Shown one piece after another: positions 1 through 7,270 of a DNA stretch of 14,451 nucleotides. The translations under genes and the position numbers were made by a program. The notes under the pieces were generated by a model. The model was not told the DNA's origin and searched no databases. It saw nothing but the letters and a program-made list of their open reading frames with translations. The DNA is from Bacillota bacterium (GTDB taxonomy: Bacteria; Bacillota; Clostridia; Oscillospirales; Acutalibacteraceae): the NCBI GenBank assembly GCA_023417635.1, contig JAEZFF010000109.1, forward strand, positions 1 to 14,451. Reading direction: 5' to 3'. The stretch's first letter is position 1. The number at the start of each line of letters is the position of its first letter.

Positions 1-222
1 TTATAATGCTCTGTGTGGAGGGGACACAGTGCGAAGTCGAAGCTGATTGTCACAGCCGATGATCCTGACGGAATATATTTGGGTTTCCGGCCCGTTTCAA
101 GACGGAAGATTGCAAAAGAAAACGGACCTGCAACTTAGGCGTAAATGCATAAGTACAATATGTTTCATACAAATTACAAACAAATAGCCAGAAATATCAG
201 TAACCATGCGGAATTACATTTT
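1..222. other. Gene-poor left edge, probable end of an integrated element
   Basis: No gene can be recognised here on either strand. One plus-strand frame is open from about base 7 to a TAG at 136-138 (about 43 codons), but it has no convincing start site and resembles no family I know. It could be the tail of an element-borne gene or chance. The stretch ends exactly where homology to a tRNA-Thr 3' half begins, so I infer it is the terminal part of a mobile element lying to the left. No integrase or excisionase is visible inside the window. Confidence 0.4.
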
Positions 223-268
223 CTTGGTAAGGACGAGGTCACGCGTTCGAATCGCGTTAGCAGCTCCA
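223..268 (+). tRNA. 3' fragment of tRNA-Thr(GGT), probable attR site
   Basis: The stretch reads as the 3' part of a tRNA: a seven-base anticodon loop TTGGTAA (anticodon GGT, threonine), the 3' anticodon strand GGACG, a five-base variable region, a perfect 5-bp T stem (ACGCG/CGCGT) around the loop TTCGAAT, the 3' acceptor strand TAGCAGC, a discriminator T and an encoded CCA at 266-268. The 5' part is missing: bases before 223 do not pair with the anticodon stem and have no D arm or 5' acceptor strand. It therefore cannot make a tRNA. Tyrosine-recombinase elements commonly integrate in tRNA 3' ends and leave such a partial copy at the far end, so this is probably an attachment-site scar, with the intact gene expected to the left. 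Confidence 0.8.
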
Positions 269-304
269 AAGGTTTAGAATCCTTGTGGATTCTAAACCTT
301 TTTT
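269..304 (+). terminator. Intrinsic terminator after the tRNA-Thr fragment
   Basis: A perfect 12-bp stem (271-282 with 287-298) closes a four-base TTGT loop and is followed by a run of T from 299 to 304. It lies directly after the encoded CCA of the tRNA fragment, where a host tRNA terminator would sit. This supports the idea that sequence to the right of the fragment is original host chromosome. Confidence 0.85.
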
Positions 305-345
305 GTAGTTTAAAAGTTTTTGGTTATCCCGTGAGTTTTTAAATA

Positions 346-374
346 ATAAAAAAGTGTGCCTCGAAAGGCACACT
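346..374 (-). terminator. Intrinsic terminator of the zinc-ribbon gene
   Basis: A perfect 9-bp stem (353-361 with 366-374) has a four-base loop. On the minus strand it is followed by a T-rich run at 352-345. It sits about 20 bases downstream of the zinc-ribbon stop codon and probably ends that transcript. Confidence 0.8.
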
Positions 375-395
375 AAAATCGTAAAATTTTTGATT

Positions 396-677
396 TTATC
401 TTCTGTTCTTTGCAAAGCAATCGCTGCAATATACCGGGCGATCATCTCTCGGCTGAAAAGGAACCTTGCATGGTTTACCGCAAGAAGCACAAACAGCATC
501 AAACATCTGGCGGTTTCCACCGGATCTGCCATTCGCATTTTTCCTCGCATCGCGGCAAGACTTGCAGCGTTGTGGCTCATTTGTAAAGCCTTTTTCAGCA
601 AAAAACTCCTGCTCGCTGGCAGTAAACACAAATTCTTGGCCGCAATCCTTGCAAACCAAAGTCTTATCAGTGTACAT
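396..677 (-). CDS. Small two-zinc-ribbon protein, CxxC-x17-CxxC type
   Basis: This 93-residue protein carries four CxxC knuckles: C9/C12, C38/C41, C63/C66 and C84/C87. The first two can form one zinc ribbon. The last two are spaced exactly CxxC-x17-CxxC, the arrangement that defines a small family of uncharacterised zinc-ribbon proteins common in Clostridia. I infer zinc binding, possibly with nucleic acid or protein partners; the actual role is unknown. A start at 683 gives two more residues, but the GAGG Shine-Dalgarno at 685-688 would then almost touch the ATG. The ATG at 677 has a normal 7-8 base spacing and gives the typical MYxDKTLVCKDCG start, so I chose it. No membrane segment or signal peptide is visible. 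The gene is probably monocistronic, with its own promoter and terminator. Confidence 0.85.
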   Translation of the reverse strand: MYTDKTLVCKDCGQEFVFTASEQEFFAEKGFTNEPQRCKSCRDARKNANGRSGGNRQMFDAVCASCGKPCKVPFQPRDDRPVYCSDCFAKNRR

Positions 678-698
678 TATCATACCTCAAAATATAAA

Positions 699-722
699 AT
701 TATGCCTAACTAATGGCATAAT
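699..722 (-). promoter_or_regulatory. Inverted repeat at the 5' end of the zinc-ribbon transcript
   Basis: A perfect 8-bp inverted repeat (699-706 with 715-722) with an 8-base AT-rich loop lies where transcription from the upstream promoter should begin. It could be an RNA hairpin at the very 5' end, which may stabilise the mRNA, or an operator just downstream of the -10 box. The sequence alone does not decide between these. Confidence 0.5.
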
Positions 723-726
723 GCTT

Positions 727-755
727 ACTATACGCTGAATATGACAGAATGTCAA
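727..755 (-). promoter_or_regulatory. Sigma-A-type promoter of the zinc-ribbon gene
   Basis: Read on the minus strand, a perfect TTGACA (750-755) is separated by exactly 17 bases from TATAGT (727-732), which matches TATAAT at five of six positions. Transcription would begin near base 720, leaving a leader of about 40 bases before the ATG at 677. Confidence 0.8.
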
Positions 756-817
756 TCTTTTTATTTGAGCAAACTAAGGGAAAATCCCTTTTCGGTCAGA
801 ATTGGGTTTTGAACAAG

Positions 818-1702
818 CTATATTTTTCTCGGCATGGCTAATAATTCTCGATCCACATAGACTGTTCTATCTTTTTTTGTTTTCACAGCCCATTTAACAA
901 GCGATATTTCCGAGTTCACGATTTCGATGCAGGTGATGCAATCAGGATGAACGCAACTGCCAACATTAAAATATTGAACTCCGTTTTTACTTGGGCATGT
1001 CGGCCTATGAGTATGCCCTGCAATGACAGTTTGTTTGTTCACTGAAGCCCATTCAATAATTTTTCTTTCGACTTTCTTTTTCTTCTCATAATTTTTTGCG
1101 GCGCTGGTTGGATCTTTGACGCCAAAAAATTCTAACCGCCTCCAGACATATCTTGTTAGAAATCTGCCGACCTTCCAAAAAATATCGCTTATGAGATCCC
1201 CTTGGTGGCCATGCACCAAAAACAGTTTTTTCTGCGTTTCGGTGCTTCTCAGTATGAGTCCTTCATGGACGGTGATACCTTTAAAAAGGCTCTCATATTT
1301 GTCTGTACGGCGATTGTAGTACTTTCCTAAGTATTTTTCAGTGAAGCAAGGAAACTTTTTTACAATATCATGATTGCCAAAAATCATGTAGAAACGGTTT
1401 TCCATATAGAACTTATGAAGCAATTCGAAAATATCACTGTAAATGTTACAGATTTCTGAAAAACTTCGATTTTTCCATAACTCTTCGCTGTCGCCCAAAT
1501 CAATATACGTAAAGCCATTTTCATAATAATATTTTATTGCACAGTAATATAAATTTTGATTATGGCTGAAGTCATCGACCCAGCTGCCATCACCTTTATG
1601 GCAATCACTGATAAGGACTATTTTTGAAGAACTGTCGAAAGATATTTCCATAGAGGTTTTGAAAATTTCACTTAAGCGGCTGAATGTAGAAAATGCAGTC
1701 AT
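818..1702 (-). CDS. Calcineurin-like metallophosphoesterase
   Basis: This 294-residue protein shows the ordered metal-binding motifs of the calcineurin-like phosphoesterase fold: D33 and H35 (SDCHKGDG), D71 (GDSEELW), N110/H111 (GNHD), H164/H166 (HGHQGD) and H230/H232 (GHTHRP). All dinuclear-metal ligands appear present, so an active phosphoesterase is likely. The substrate cannot be told; LpxH-like and nucleotide or phosphoprotein phosphatases share this layout. No signal peptide is visible, so it is probably cytoplasmic. The ATG at 1702 has AAGGA nine bases upstream. The gene is clearly more AT-rich than the metabolic cluster to its right and lies close to the tRNA-Thr integration scar, so later acquisition is possible. 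It is not tightly linked to neighbours; no strong promoter or terminator was found. Confidence 0.85.
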   Translation of the reverse strand: MTAFSTFSRLSEIFKTSMEISFDSSSKIVLISDCHKGDGSWVDDFSHNQNLYYCAIKYYYENGFTYIDLGDSEELWKNRSFSEICNIYSDIFELLHKFYMENRFYMIFGNHDIVKKFPCFTEKYLGKYYNRRTDKYESLFKGITVHEGLILRSTETQKKLFLVHGHQGDLISDIFWKVGRFLTRYVWRRLEFFGVKDPTSAAKNYEKKKKVERKIIEWASVNKQTVIAGHTHRPTCPSKNGVQYFNVGSCVHPDCITCIEIVNSEISLVKWAVKTKKDRTVYVDRELLAMPRKI

Positions 1703-1842
1703 TTTTCATTATCCTTGTTCACATTATCTGTTCCTTGTATATTTTGTCCGACTGCCTGGGTGGTATACCGTGTAAGTAAAATTTGCTAAAGGGTGCTCGA
1801 GAATTTTACGGTGGTACTTTCCGAATTCACAAATAAGAGAAG

Positions 1843-1872
1843 AGGCACACCGGAAACCAGTCCGATGTGCCT
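1843..1872 (-). terminator. Strong hairpin, possible weak terminator
   Basis: A 12-bp stem (1843-1854 with 1861-1872) has one C-A mismatch and a six-base loop. On the minus strand the following bases are T-rich but interrupted by C (CTTCTCTTATTTG). It could be an imperfect leftward terminator or simply a structured intergenic repeat. On the plus strand there is no T run. Confidence 0.4.
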
Positions 1873-1953
1873 TAATTCATATGTTGAGAACTATATGGGA
1901 TTACGGCAAGGCCGTATGTCCACTCTATGTCCAATTAAATATAGCTTCTGTGA

Positions 1954-1994
1954 ACGTTTCGTATATTTCTAAAAGCGTGCCGTAGACGAAACGT
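1954..1994. repeat. 8-bp inverted repeat in the gap
   Basis: ACGTTTCG at 1954-1961 is mirrored by CGAAACGT at 1987-1994, separated by 25 bases. It has no T tail and no gene start beside it. It could be a protein-binding pair or chance. Confidence 0.3.
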
Positions 1995-2019
1995 AATTTC
2001 CACAGCAAGATTAAGTATA

Positions 2020-2062
2020 GAAAAGCCCGCATGAATGCTGAATAATCGCACTCATACGGGCT
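2020..2062 (-). terminator. Terminator downstream of tRNA-Gly
   Basis: A 15-bp stem (2024-2038 with 2048-2062) with two mismatches encloses a nine-base loop. On the minus strand it is followed by TTTTC. It begins eight bases past the CCA end of tRNA-Gly and probably ends that transcript. A T-rich stretch at 2064-2068 means it could also act in the rightward direction. Confidence 0.7.
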
Positions 2063-2069
2063 ATTTTTA

Positions 2070-2144
<75 letters not shown>

Positions 2145-2156
2145 ATAACTTTATAT

Positions 2157-2185
2157 AGTTTATCACAGAAACCGTATGTATGCAA
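2157..2185 (-). promoter_or_regulatory. Possible promoter of tRNA-Gly
   Basis: On the minus strand TTGCAT (2180-2185) lies 17 bases before TAAACT (2157-2162). Both match consensus only partly (three and four of six). The position fits a start site a few bases upstream of the mature tRNA 5' end at 2144. Confidence 0.4.
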
Positions 2186-2232
2186 GTCTTTTATCCCGCG
2201 CTTTCCCAAAAACGTATGCCTGTAAAACGAGA

Positions 2233-2259
2233 AGGCAGAGCCGTATTTCGACTCTGCCT
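2233..2259 (-). terminator. Hairpin terminator after pfkA
   Basis: An 8-bp stem (2233-2240 with 2252-2259) extends inward by two more pairs after a mismatch. It lies about 18 bases past the pfkA stop. On the minus strand the tail is TCTCGTTTTAC, a weak T tract, so termination may be partial. Confidence 0.55.
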
Positions 2260-2276
2260 CTCAAAAAAATATGCAA

Positions 2277-3245
2277 TTAAATAGAAATTCGAAGTGCCAC
2301 ATCGTACAGGTCTTTGTCAAAGACACGTTTCATGTTTAGCGCCTCAGTAATGTCAAGGTCTACAATCTTACCGCCACGCATTACAATCACGCGGTTGCTC
2401 TTGCCGTCATACAGGAGTTTTGCTGCTATGGCACCCATTCGGCTGCCAACAACGCGATCGCGAAGAGTTGGGGAACCGCCGCGCTGCACATGGCCAAGAA
2501 TTGTTGCACGTGTTTCAATTCCAGTAGCTTCTTCAATATCTTTGGCAAGTTTTTCAACACCGCCAACGCCTTCAGCAACAATAATAATAAAGTGCTTTTT
2601 GCCTGTTTTTTGAGTAAGCGTCATGCGGTCAACAATATCTTTCTGGAAGTCATACGGAACTTCCGGAACCAAGATGCTTGTTGCACCAACTGCAATACCT
2701 GTTTCCAGTGCAAGGTCTCCACAGCGGCGCCCCATTACTTCTACAACACTGCAGCGGTCGTGGGACTCCATGGTGTCGCGCAGGCGATCGACCATCTCAA
2801 CGGCTGTATTCATAGCAGTGTCGAAGCCAATGGTGTAGTCGCTGGAAGCAATATCATTGTCTATTGTCCCCGGAATGCCAATGCAGGGAACTCCTGCATC
2901 CGTAAGATCTCTTGCGCCGCGGAAAGAACCGTCACCGCCAATAACCACTACACCGTTAATACCAAGCTTGCGGCAGTTTGCGGCTGCTTTCTGCACACCG
3001 GCCGGTGTGTTGAATTCTGGGCTGCGGGCTGTATAAAGAATTGTGCCGCCGCGGTGGATGATGTCGGAAACCGAGCGAAGATTCATTTCAACAACTTCTC
3101 CGGTTAAAAGGCCGTTGTAGCCCCTCTGAATGCCCATAACGCGCATTCCATAAGAAATACCGGCTCTGACCACAGCACGCACTGCAGCATTCATGCCCGG
3201 TGCGTCGCCGCCGCTCGTCAGAACGGCAATTGTCTTTTGTTCCAT
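2277..3245 (-). CDS. pfkA: ATP-dependent 6-phosphofructokinase
   Basis: This enzyme phosphorylates fructose 6-phosphate to fructose 1,6-bisphosphate, the committing step of glycolysis in the cytoplasm. From the ATG at 3245 the protein has 322 residues, typical for bacterial PfkA. SGGDAPGMN (11-19) is the nucleotide loop, GGDGS (103-107) and PGTIDND (125-131) form the active site, and the glycine in both motifs is the pattern of ATP-using rather than pyrophosphate-using enzymes. GHVQRGGSP near the C terminus is also characteristic. An in-frame start 30 bases earlier exists, but its first codons contain the strong AGGAGGG ribosome site that serves 3245. The gene follows dnaE, as in many Clostridia, but has its own promoter and a structured leader, so its level may be set apart from the operon. 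Confidence 0.96.
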   Translation of the reverse strand: MEQKTIAVLTSGGDAPGMNAAVRAVVRAGISYGMRVMGIQRGYNGLLTGEVVEMNLRSVSDIIHRGGTILYTARSPEFNTPAGVQKAAANCRKLGINGVVVIGGDGSFRGARDLTDAGVPCIGIPGTIDNDIASSDYTIGFDTAMNTAVEMVDRLRDTMESHDRCSVVEVMGRRCGDLALETGIAVGATSILVPEVPYDFQKDIVDRMTLTQKTGKKHFIIIVAEGVGGVEKLAKDIEEATGIETRATILGHVQRGGSPTLRDRVVGSRMGAIAAKLLYDGKSNRVIVMRGGKIVDLDITEALNMKRVFDKDLYDVALRISI

Positions 3246-3272
3246 ATATCTTTGCCCTCCTGTAAAATAATT

Positions 3273-3311
3273 CATACTGAGCGTTGTAATCTAAATCAAT
3301 TGCTCAGTATG
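3273..3311 (-). promoter_or_regulatory. Leader hairpin upstream of pfkA
   Basis: A perfect 10-bp inverted repeat (3273-3282 with 3302-3311) encloses 19 bases whose ends can pair further with a one-to-two-base bulge. It begins about 13 bases after the predicted pfkA start site and ends about 11 bases before the ribosome site. There is no T run, so it is not a plain terminator. It could stabilise the transcript, bind a protein, or mark the end of dnaE read-through RNA. It matches no riboswitch class I recognise. Confidence 0.55.
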
Positions 3312-3330
3312 AGCGTATGTCCATCTATCT

Positions 3331-3360
3331 ATTATAAGCGAAAACAGGAAATAATGGCAA
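3331..3360 (-). promoter_or_regulatory. Promoter of pfkA
   Basis: On the minus strand TTGCCA (3355-3360, five of six matches) is followed after 18 bases by a perfect TATAAT (3331-3336). It lies in the 150-base gap between the dnaE stop and pfkA. Transcription would start near 3324, giving a leader of about 80 bases that carries the 10-bp hairpin. Confidence 0.75.
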
Positions 3361-3395
3361 GATGAAAATATGGATTATTCTATCTCTTATATAGA

Positions 3396-6300
3396 CTATT
3401 GTTGCATATTACTCACAAAAACGACATTCTTTTCACCGAGAAGTTTTTTTAATTCGCGCATCAACACATCGTTCACGCTGACGCGCAGCGAAGCGGGTGC
3501 GGCCATCAGCTTCTTATTTTCTGTAAAATAAATGTAAAGCGGTGTGGCACCGTCAAAAACGGCAATATATTTCAGTGCTTTTTTATAAGCCGGATTGTCT
3601 TCCCGGTCGGTTTTCAGGTAGAGGCCAGGCCGGCTGGAGGAGTGCTTTGCAGCAATTTTTCCGTCTGGGGAAGGTGCGGTTGAAAGTCTTTGGCAGATTA
3701 GCTCTACTTCGTTTTCATCCCGCACACTGATGCGTGCTTCCGCCTTTACAATCTTGCCTTCCGCGGTAAGCTCTGAGTATTCTTCCAGCGTTTTCGGAAA
3801 AACAAGCATGGTAATAGAACCGTAAAGGTCTTCCAGAGTAAGAAACGCCATTGTGCTGTTGCTTTTTGTAACTTTCAGTCTGACTTTTGTGATAATAGCC
3901 AGTACGGTAACAAGATTGCCGTCGTGCAGGCCGTTCGTTCCTTCTTTTGCATTCTCAAGAATTTCGCCAATCGGCGTGGCACGCAGGGAATGGTACAGAT
4001 TGATGTACGCTGCCATCGGATGGCCGGAAAGGTACATGCCGGTGACCTCTTTTTCCATGTCAAGTTTATCGGCAGGGGAGAGGTCCTGCATTGGGTCCAG
4101 GCGAAACTCTTCGCGGCCAGATTTCGATGTGGAATCAAAAAAGCCGATTTGTCCTTCCAAGTTCTGTTTTCGGTCTTCCGCAAGGTAATCGAGCACAGAT
4201 TCCGTTCCGGTCAGCATTTGCCTTCGGTTCGGGCCGAGGCCGTCGAGCGCACCGCACTTAACAAGGCTTTCCAGAGAACGGCGGTTCAGTCCTTCGTACA
4301 TACGGCGGCAAAAGTCAAAGAAAGTAGTGAACTTTCCATTCTTCTCACGGTCGGCAATCAGCGAATCAATAAATCCCTTGCCAAGGTTCCGTATGGCAAG
4401 CAGGCCGAAACGAATGTCTTTGCCGGAAACACTGAACCGGCTGTCGCTTTCGTTTACATGCGGCGGCAGCACGCGGATCCCAAGGCGCATGCATTCTGCT
4501 ATATAGCTTGAAAGCTTATTGGTGTTGTCCAGCACGCTGGTGAGCAGCGCGGCCATATATTCGCGCGGGTAGTGGCATTTGAGCCATGCTGTTTCATAGC
4601 TTACAACGGCGTAGGCAGCTGCGTGTGACTTGTTGAACGCATAGGAAGCGAAGCTGGCCATTTCGCCGTAAATTGCTTCGGCGGTCTGCTCGTCTACGCC
4701 GCGGCGCACACAGCCCTCAACAGCAACCTTCCCACTTTCGTCGGTCAAACCATGGATAAAGATTTCTTTTTCTTTTGCCATGGCTTCCTTTTTCTTTTTT
4801 GCCATGGCACGGCGTACAATATCGGCGCGCCCAAGCGAATAACCGGCCAGCGTGCGGAAAATCTGCATGACTTGTTCCTGATAAACAATGCAGCCGTTTG
4901 TGACGCTCAGAATTTCTTTCAGCAGAGGATGACGGTAGGTGATTTTAGAAGGATCGCGCCGGTTTTCCAGGTAACGGGGAATAGACTCCATCGGTCCTGG
5001 GCGGTACAGCGAGATAACAGCAATCAGGTCTTCAATGCTTTCTGGCTTCAGCTGCGTAATGACACTCCGCATTCCAGCGGATTCAAATTGGAAAACGCCA
5101 TCCGTCGCGCCGTCGCCAAGCATAGCGAACACTTTCTTATCATCCATCGGAATGTCTTCAATTTTGAATCCTGGTTTGCTTTTGTCAATCATGTCCTGTG
5201 CATTGCGGATTACGGAAAGGTTTCGCAGACCGAGAAAGTCCATTTTCAGCAGGCCAAGTTCTTCCAGTGCCGTCATGGTATACTGCGTTACTACGGAATC
5301 GCCGTTTTTTGCTAATGGGACATACTCCGCGACGGGCTTGTCCGTAATTACAACGCCAGCGGCGTGAGTAGAGGCATTGCGCGGCATACCTTCCACACGG
5401 CGTGCCATGTCAATCAATTTATGCACTTGTGGGTCGGTATCATAGCGCTGCTTTAAGTCACTGGAAGTCTCCAGAGCCTTGTCAAGTGTTATGTTTGGCT
5501 CAGAGGGCACCATCTTTGCTATTTCATCAACAGCGGCGTATGGCATGGCCATAGCTCGGCCAACATCACGCAGGGAACCGCGTGCAGCCATTGTGCCGAA
5601 GGTAACAATTTGTGCAACGTGGTCGGCACCATATTTTTGCACAACATAGTCAATCATCTCCGGCCTGCGCTCATCGGCAAAGTCAATATCAAAATCCGGC
5701 ATACTAACGCGTTCCGGGTTCAGAAAGCGTTCAAACAGAAGATTGTACCGGATAGGGTCGATGCCTGTGATACCAATACAGTATGCCGCAAGGCTGCCTG
5801 CACCGGAACCGCGGCCCGGCCCAACAGGAATACCGACTTCTTTTGCATGACGCACAAAGTCATGCACAATCAGGTAGTAGTTTACATAGCCCATTTTTTC
5901 AATGGTTGCAAGCTCATACTCCAGCCGGTCGCAGACGGACTGTTGGGGATGTTCTCCATAACGGCGGTGCAGGCCTTCATAGCATTTCTGGCGGAAATAG
6001 GCGGTGTTTTCCTGCCCGTTTGGTGTGTCAAAGCGGGGGAGTTTTGTTTTTCCAAATTCAATTTCTACATTACAGCGTTCTGCAATTTTGACCGTGTTGT
6101 CGGCGGCTTCCGGTATTTCCGGGAACAGCGAACGCATTTCTTCTTCTGTCTTAAAGTAGAACTGGTCGCTGCCGAAAGCCATGGCATCCCGGTCTTCTAT
6201 GGTATGGTTTGTCTGAATGCACAAAAGAATGCGATGCATTTCACTGTCCTTCGGGTTAATGTAGTGGCAGTCGTTTGTCACAACAAGCGGAATGCCGGTT

Positions 6301-6890
6301 TCCCGGGAAATCCGCACGATCGAGGGGTTAATCATTTTTTGTTCGCGCAGGCCGTGGTCCTGCAGTTCCAGGTAGAAATTGCCCCGGCCAAAGATGCTGT
6401 CGTAATGCAGCGCGGCGGCTTTTGCGCCGTCGTAATCGCCGGCAGTCAGGTCACGTGCCACTTCGCCTGCAAGGCAGGCAGAAAGGGCAATCAGCCCTTC
6501 GTGGTGCTGCTCCAGCAGTTCATAGTCTACACGCGGCTTTGAGTAGAAGCCTTCTGTCCAGGATTTTGATACCATGGCAATTAAGTTTTGGTAGCCTGTG
6601 TTGTTTTCGCACAACAGTACAAGGTGACGGTTTTCCGAGTCCAGTTCATGCACACGGTCAAAGCGTGTACGCTGCGCTACATAAACTTCACACCCAATAA
6701 TTGGTTTAATTCCTTTGGCTTTCGCGGCTTTGTAAAAATCAATCGCGCCGTACATAACTCCGTGGTCGGTAACAGCCACAGCGGGCATACCGCGTTCGGC
6801 TGCGGTATCGACAAGTTGCTGCAGGCGGCAAGCGCCATCCAGCAGGCTGTATTCACTGTGCAGATGAAGATGAACGAACACGCCTTGCAC
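3396..6890 (-). CDS. dnaE: DNA polymerase III alpha subunit, DnaE type
   Basis: This 1164-residue protein is a C-family replicative polymerase subunit acting at the replication fork. An N-terminal PHP domain (about 1-280) starts with HLHLHSEYS and keeps TDHG (41-44), GCE (66-68) and NDCH (206-209). The polymerase core has GPGRGSGAGS (357-366), the catalytic pair D401/D403 in PDFDIDF and a third aspartate D551 in KMDFLGL. QIGFF (914-918) looks like a beta-clamp binding site, and an OB-fold follows at about 990-1070. It lacks the inserted exonuclease domain of PolC. The start is GTG at 6890 with AAGGA six bases upstream; translation continues directly from the upstream MmcQ-like gene nine bases away. 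In Firmicutes DnaE usually works alongside PolC. Confidence 0.96.
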   Translation of the reverse strand: MQGVFVHLHLHSEYSLLDGACRLQQLVDTAAERGMPAVAVTDHGVMYGAIDFYKAAKAKGIKPIIGCEVYVAQRTRFDRVHELDSENRHLVLLCENNTGYQNLIAMVSKSWTEGFYSKPRVDYELLEQHHEGLIALSACLAGEVARDLTAGDYDGAKAAALHYDSIFGRGNFYLELQDHGLREQKMINPSIVRISRETGIPLVVTNDCHYINPKDSEMHRILLCIQTNHTIEDRDAMAFGSDQFYFKTEEEMRSLFPEIPEAADNTVKIAERCNVEIEFGKTKLPRFDTPNGQENTAYFRQKCYEGLHRRYGEHPQQSVCDRLEYELATIEKMGYVNYYLIVHDFVRHAKEVGIPVGPGRGSGAGSLAAYCIGITGIDPIRYNLLFERFLNPERVSMPDFDIDFADERRPEMIDYVVQKYGADHVAQIVTFGTMAARGSLRDVGRAMAMPYAAVDEIAKMVPSEPNITLDKALETSSDLKQRYDTDPQVHKLIDMARRVEGMPRNASTHAAGVVITDKPVAEYVPLAKNGDSVVTQYTMTALEELGLLKMDFLGLRNLSVIRNAQDMIDKSKPGFKIEDIPMDDKKVFAMLGDGATDGVFQFESAGMRSVITQLKPESIEDLIAVISLYRPGPMESIPRYLENRRDPSKITYRHPLLKEILSVTNGCIVYQEQVMQIFRTLAGYSLGRADIVRRAMAKKKKEAMAKEKEIFIHGLTDESGKVAVEGCVRRGVDEQTAEAIYGEMASFASYAFNKSHAAAYAVVSYETAWLKCHYPREYMAALLTSVLDNTNKLSSYIAECMRLGIRVLPPHVNESDSRFSVSGKDIRFGLLAIRNLGKGFIDSLIADREKNGKFTTFFDFCRRMYEGLNRRSLESLVKCGALDGLGPNRRQMLTGTESVLDYLAEDRKQNLEGQIGFFDSTSKSGREEFRLDPMQDLSPADKLDMEKEVTGMYLSGHPMAAYINLYHSLRATPIGEILENAKEGTNGLHDGNLVTVLAIITKVRLKVTKSNSTMAFLTLEDLYGSITMLVFPKTLEEYSELTAEGKIVKAEARISVRDENEVELICQRLSTAPSPDGKIAAKHSSSRPGLYLKTDREDNPAYKKALKYIAVFDGATPLYIYFTENKKLMAAPASLRVSVNDVLMRELKKLLGEKNVVFVSNMQQ

Positions 6891-6899
6891 AACCTTTCC

Positions 6900-7256
6900 T
6901 TATTTTATAATTTCCTGCTGCTTTTTGCGGCTGAAGGAACCCAGTACAAGCTGGTAGGAGCGGTCCAGCATCTCTTTTAGGACGTCGTCGGGCACGCTGC
7001 CTTCCAAATAAAGGGAGTCCCAGTGCTCTTTATTCATGTAGTAACCCGGAACAATGTCGGGAAAACTCTGCCGCAGAAAAGAACCGTACTCCGGTTCCAG
7101 CTTTACGGTAATAATTGGTTTTCCGTCACGGTCGCCGCCTGCCATGGCGAACATTTTGTCCCCGATTTTGTAAAGTGTGGCACACCACTTTTCTTTATAC
7201 TCCTTCGTTGTGCCCTTTTTCGCGAGGCAGTAGGAGTCAATCCATTCGTATTTCAT
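6900..7256 (-). CDS. MmcQ/YjbR-family protein
   Basis: The 118-residue product fits the small MmcQ/YjbR fold (a CyaY-like, possibly DNA-binding fold). Typical features are the early WC.TLYKIGDKMFAM strand pattern (24-38), KLEPE (52-56), a FPDIVPGYYMNKEHW block (65-79) and a C-terminal helix with SY.LV (100-104). The biochemical role of the family is not settled, so I give no gene symbol. No membrane segment or signal is visible. The ATG at 7256 is preceded by AAGGTGG at normal spacing. It lies 14 bases after whiA and 9 bases before dnaE, so it is surely co-transcribed with them. Confidence 0.8.
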   Translation of the reverse strand: MKYEWIDSYCLAKKGTTKEYKEKWCATLYKIGDKMFAMAGGDRDGKPIITVKLEPEYGSFLRQSFPDIVPGYYMNKEHWDSLYLEGSVPDDVLKEMLDRSYQLVLGSFSRKKQQEIIK

Positions 7257-7270
7257 AGGGCAGCCACCTT

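Larger units (their letters stand above)
1703..2018. other. Non-coding gap with hairpins
   Basis: No gene is supported here. A minus-strand frame of about 50 codons is open between stops at 1877-1879 and 1724-1726, but it has no start codon with a ribosome site and matches nothing I recognise. The gap contains two separate inverted repeats, listed on their own. It may be decayed sequence or a dispersed intergenic repeat; copies elsewhere in the genome would decide. Confidence 0.5.

Noticed and set aside
145..342. Small plus-strand open frame at the left edge
   Set aside because: It reads straight through the tRNA-Thr fragment and its terminator, so it cannot be a real gene.
760..817. Possible terminator of the metallophosphoesterase gene
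   Set aside because: Only a five-base stem (AAGGG/CCCTT) without a proper T run was found.
1724..1876. Minus-strand open stretch of about 50 codons upstream of the metallophosphoesterase
   Set aside because: No start codon with a ribosome site and no known family; treated as non-coding.
2490..3107. Plus-strand open frame of about 205 codons opposite pfkA
   Set aside because: It lies fully inside the pfkA coding region on the other strand and its cysteine- and asparagine-rich translation looks non-natural.
5610..6542. Long plus-strand open frame (about 310 codons) opposite dnaE
   Set aside because: It is antisense to the conserved polymerase and PHP motifs of dnaE, has no family resemblance and no ribosome site; it is a shadow of dnaE codon use.
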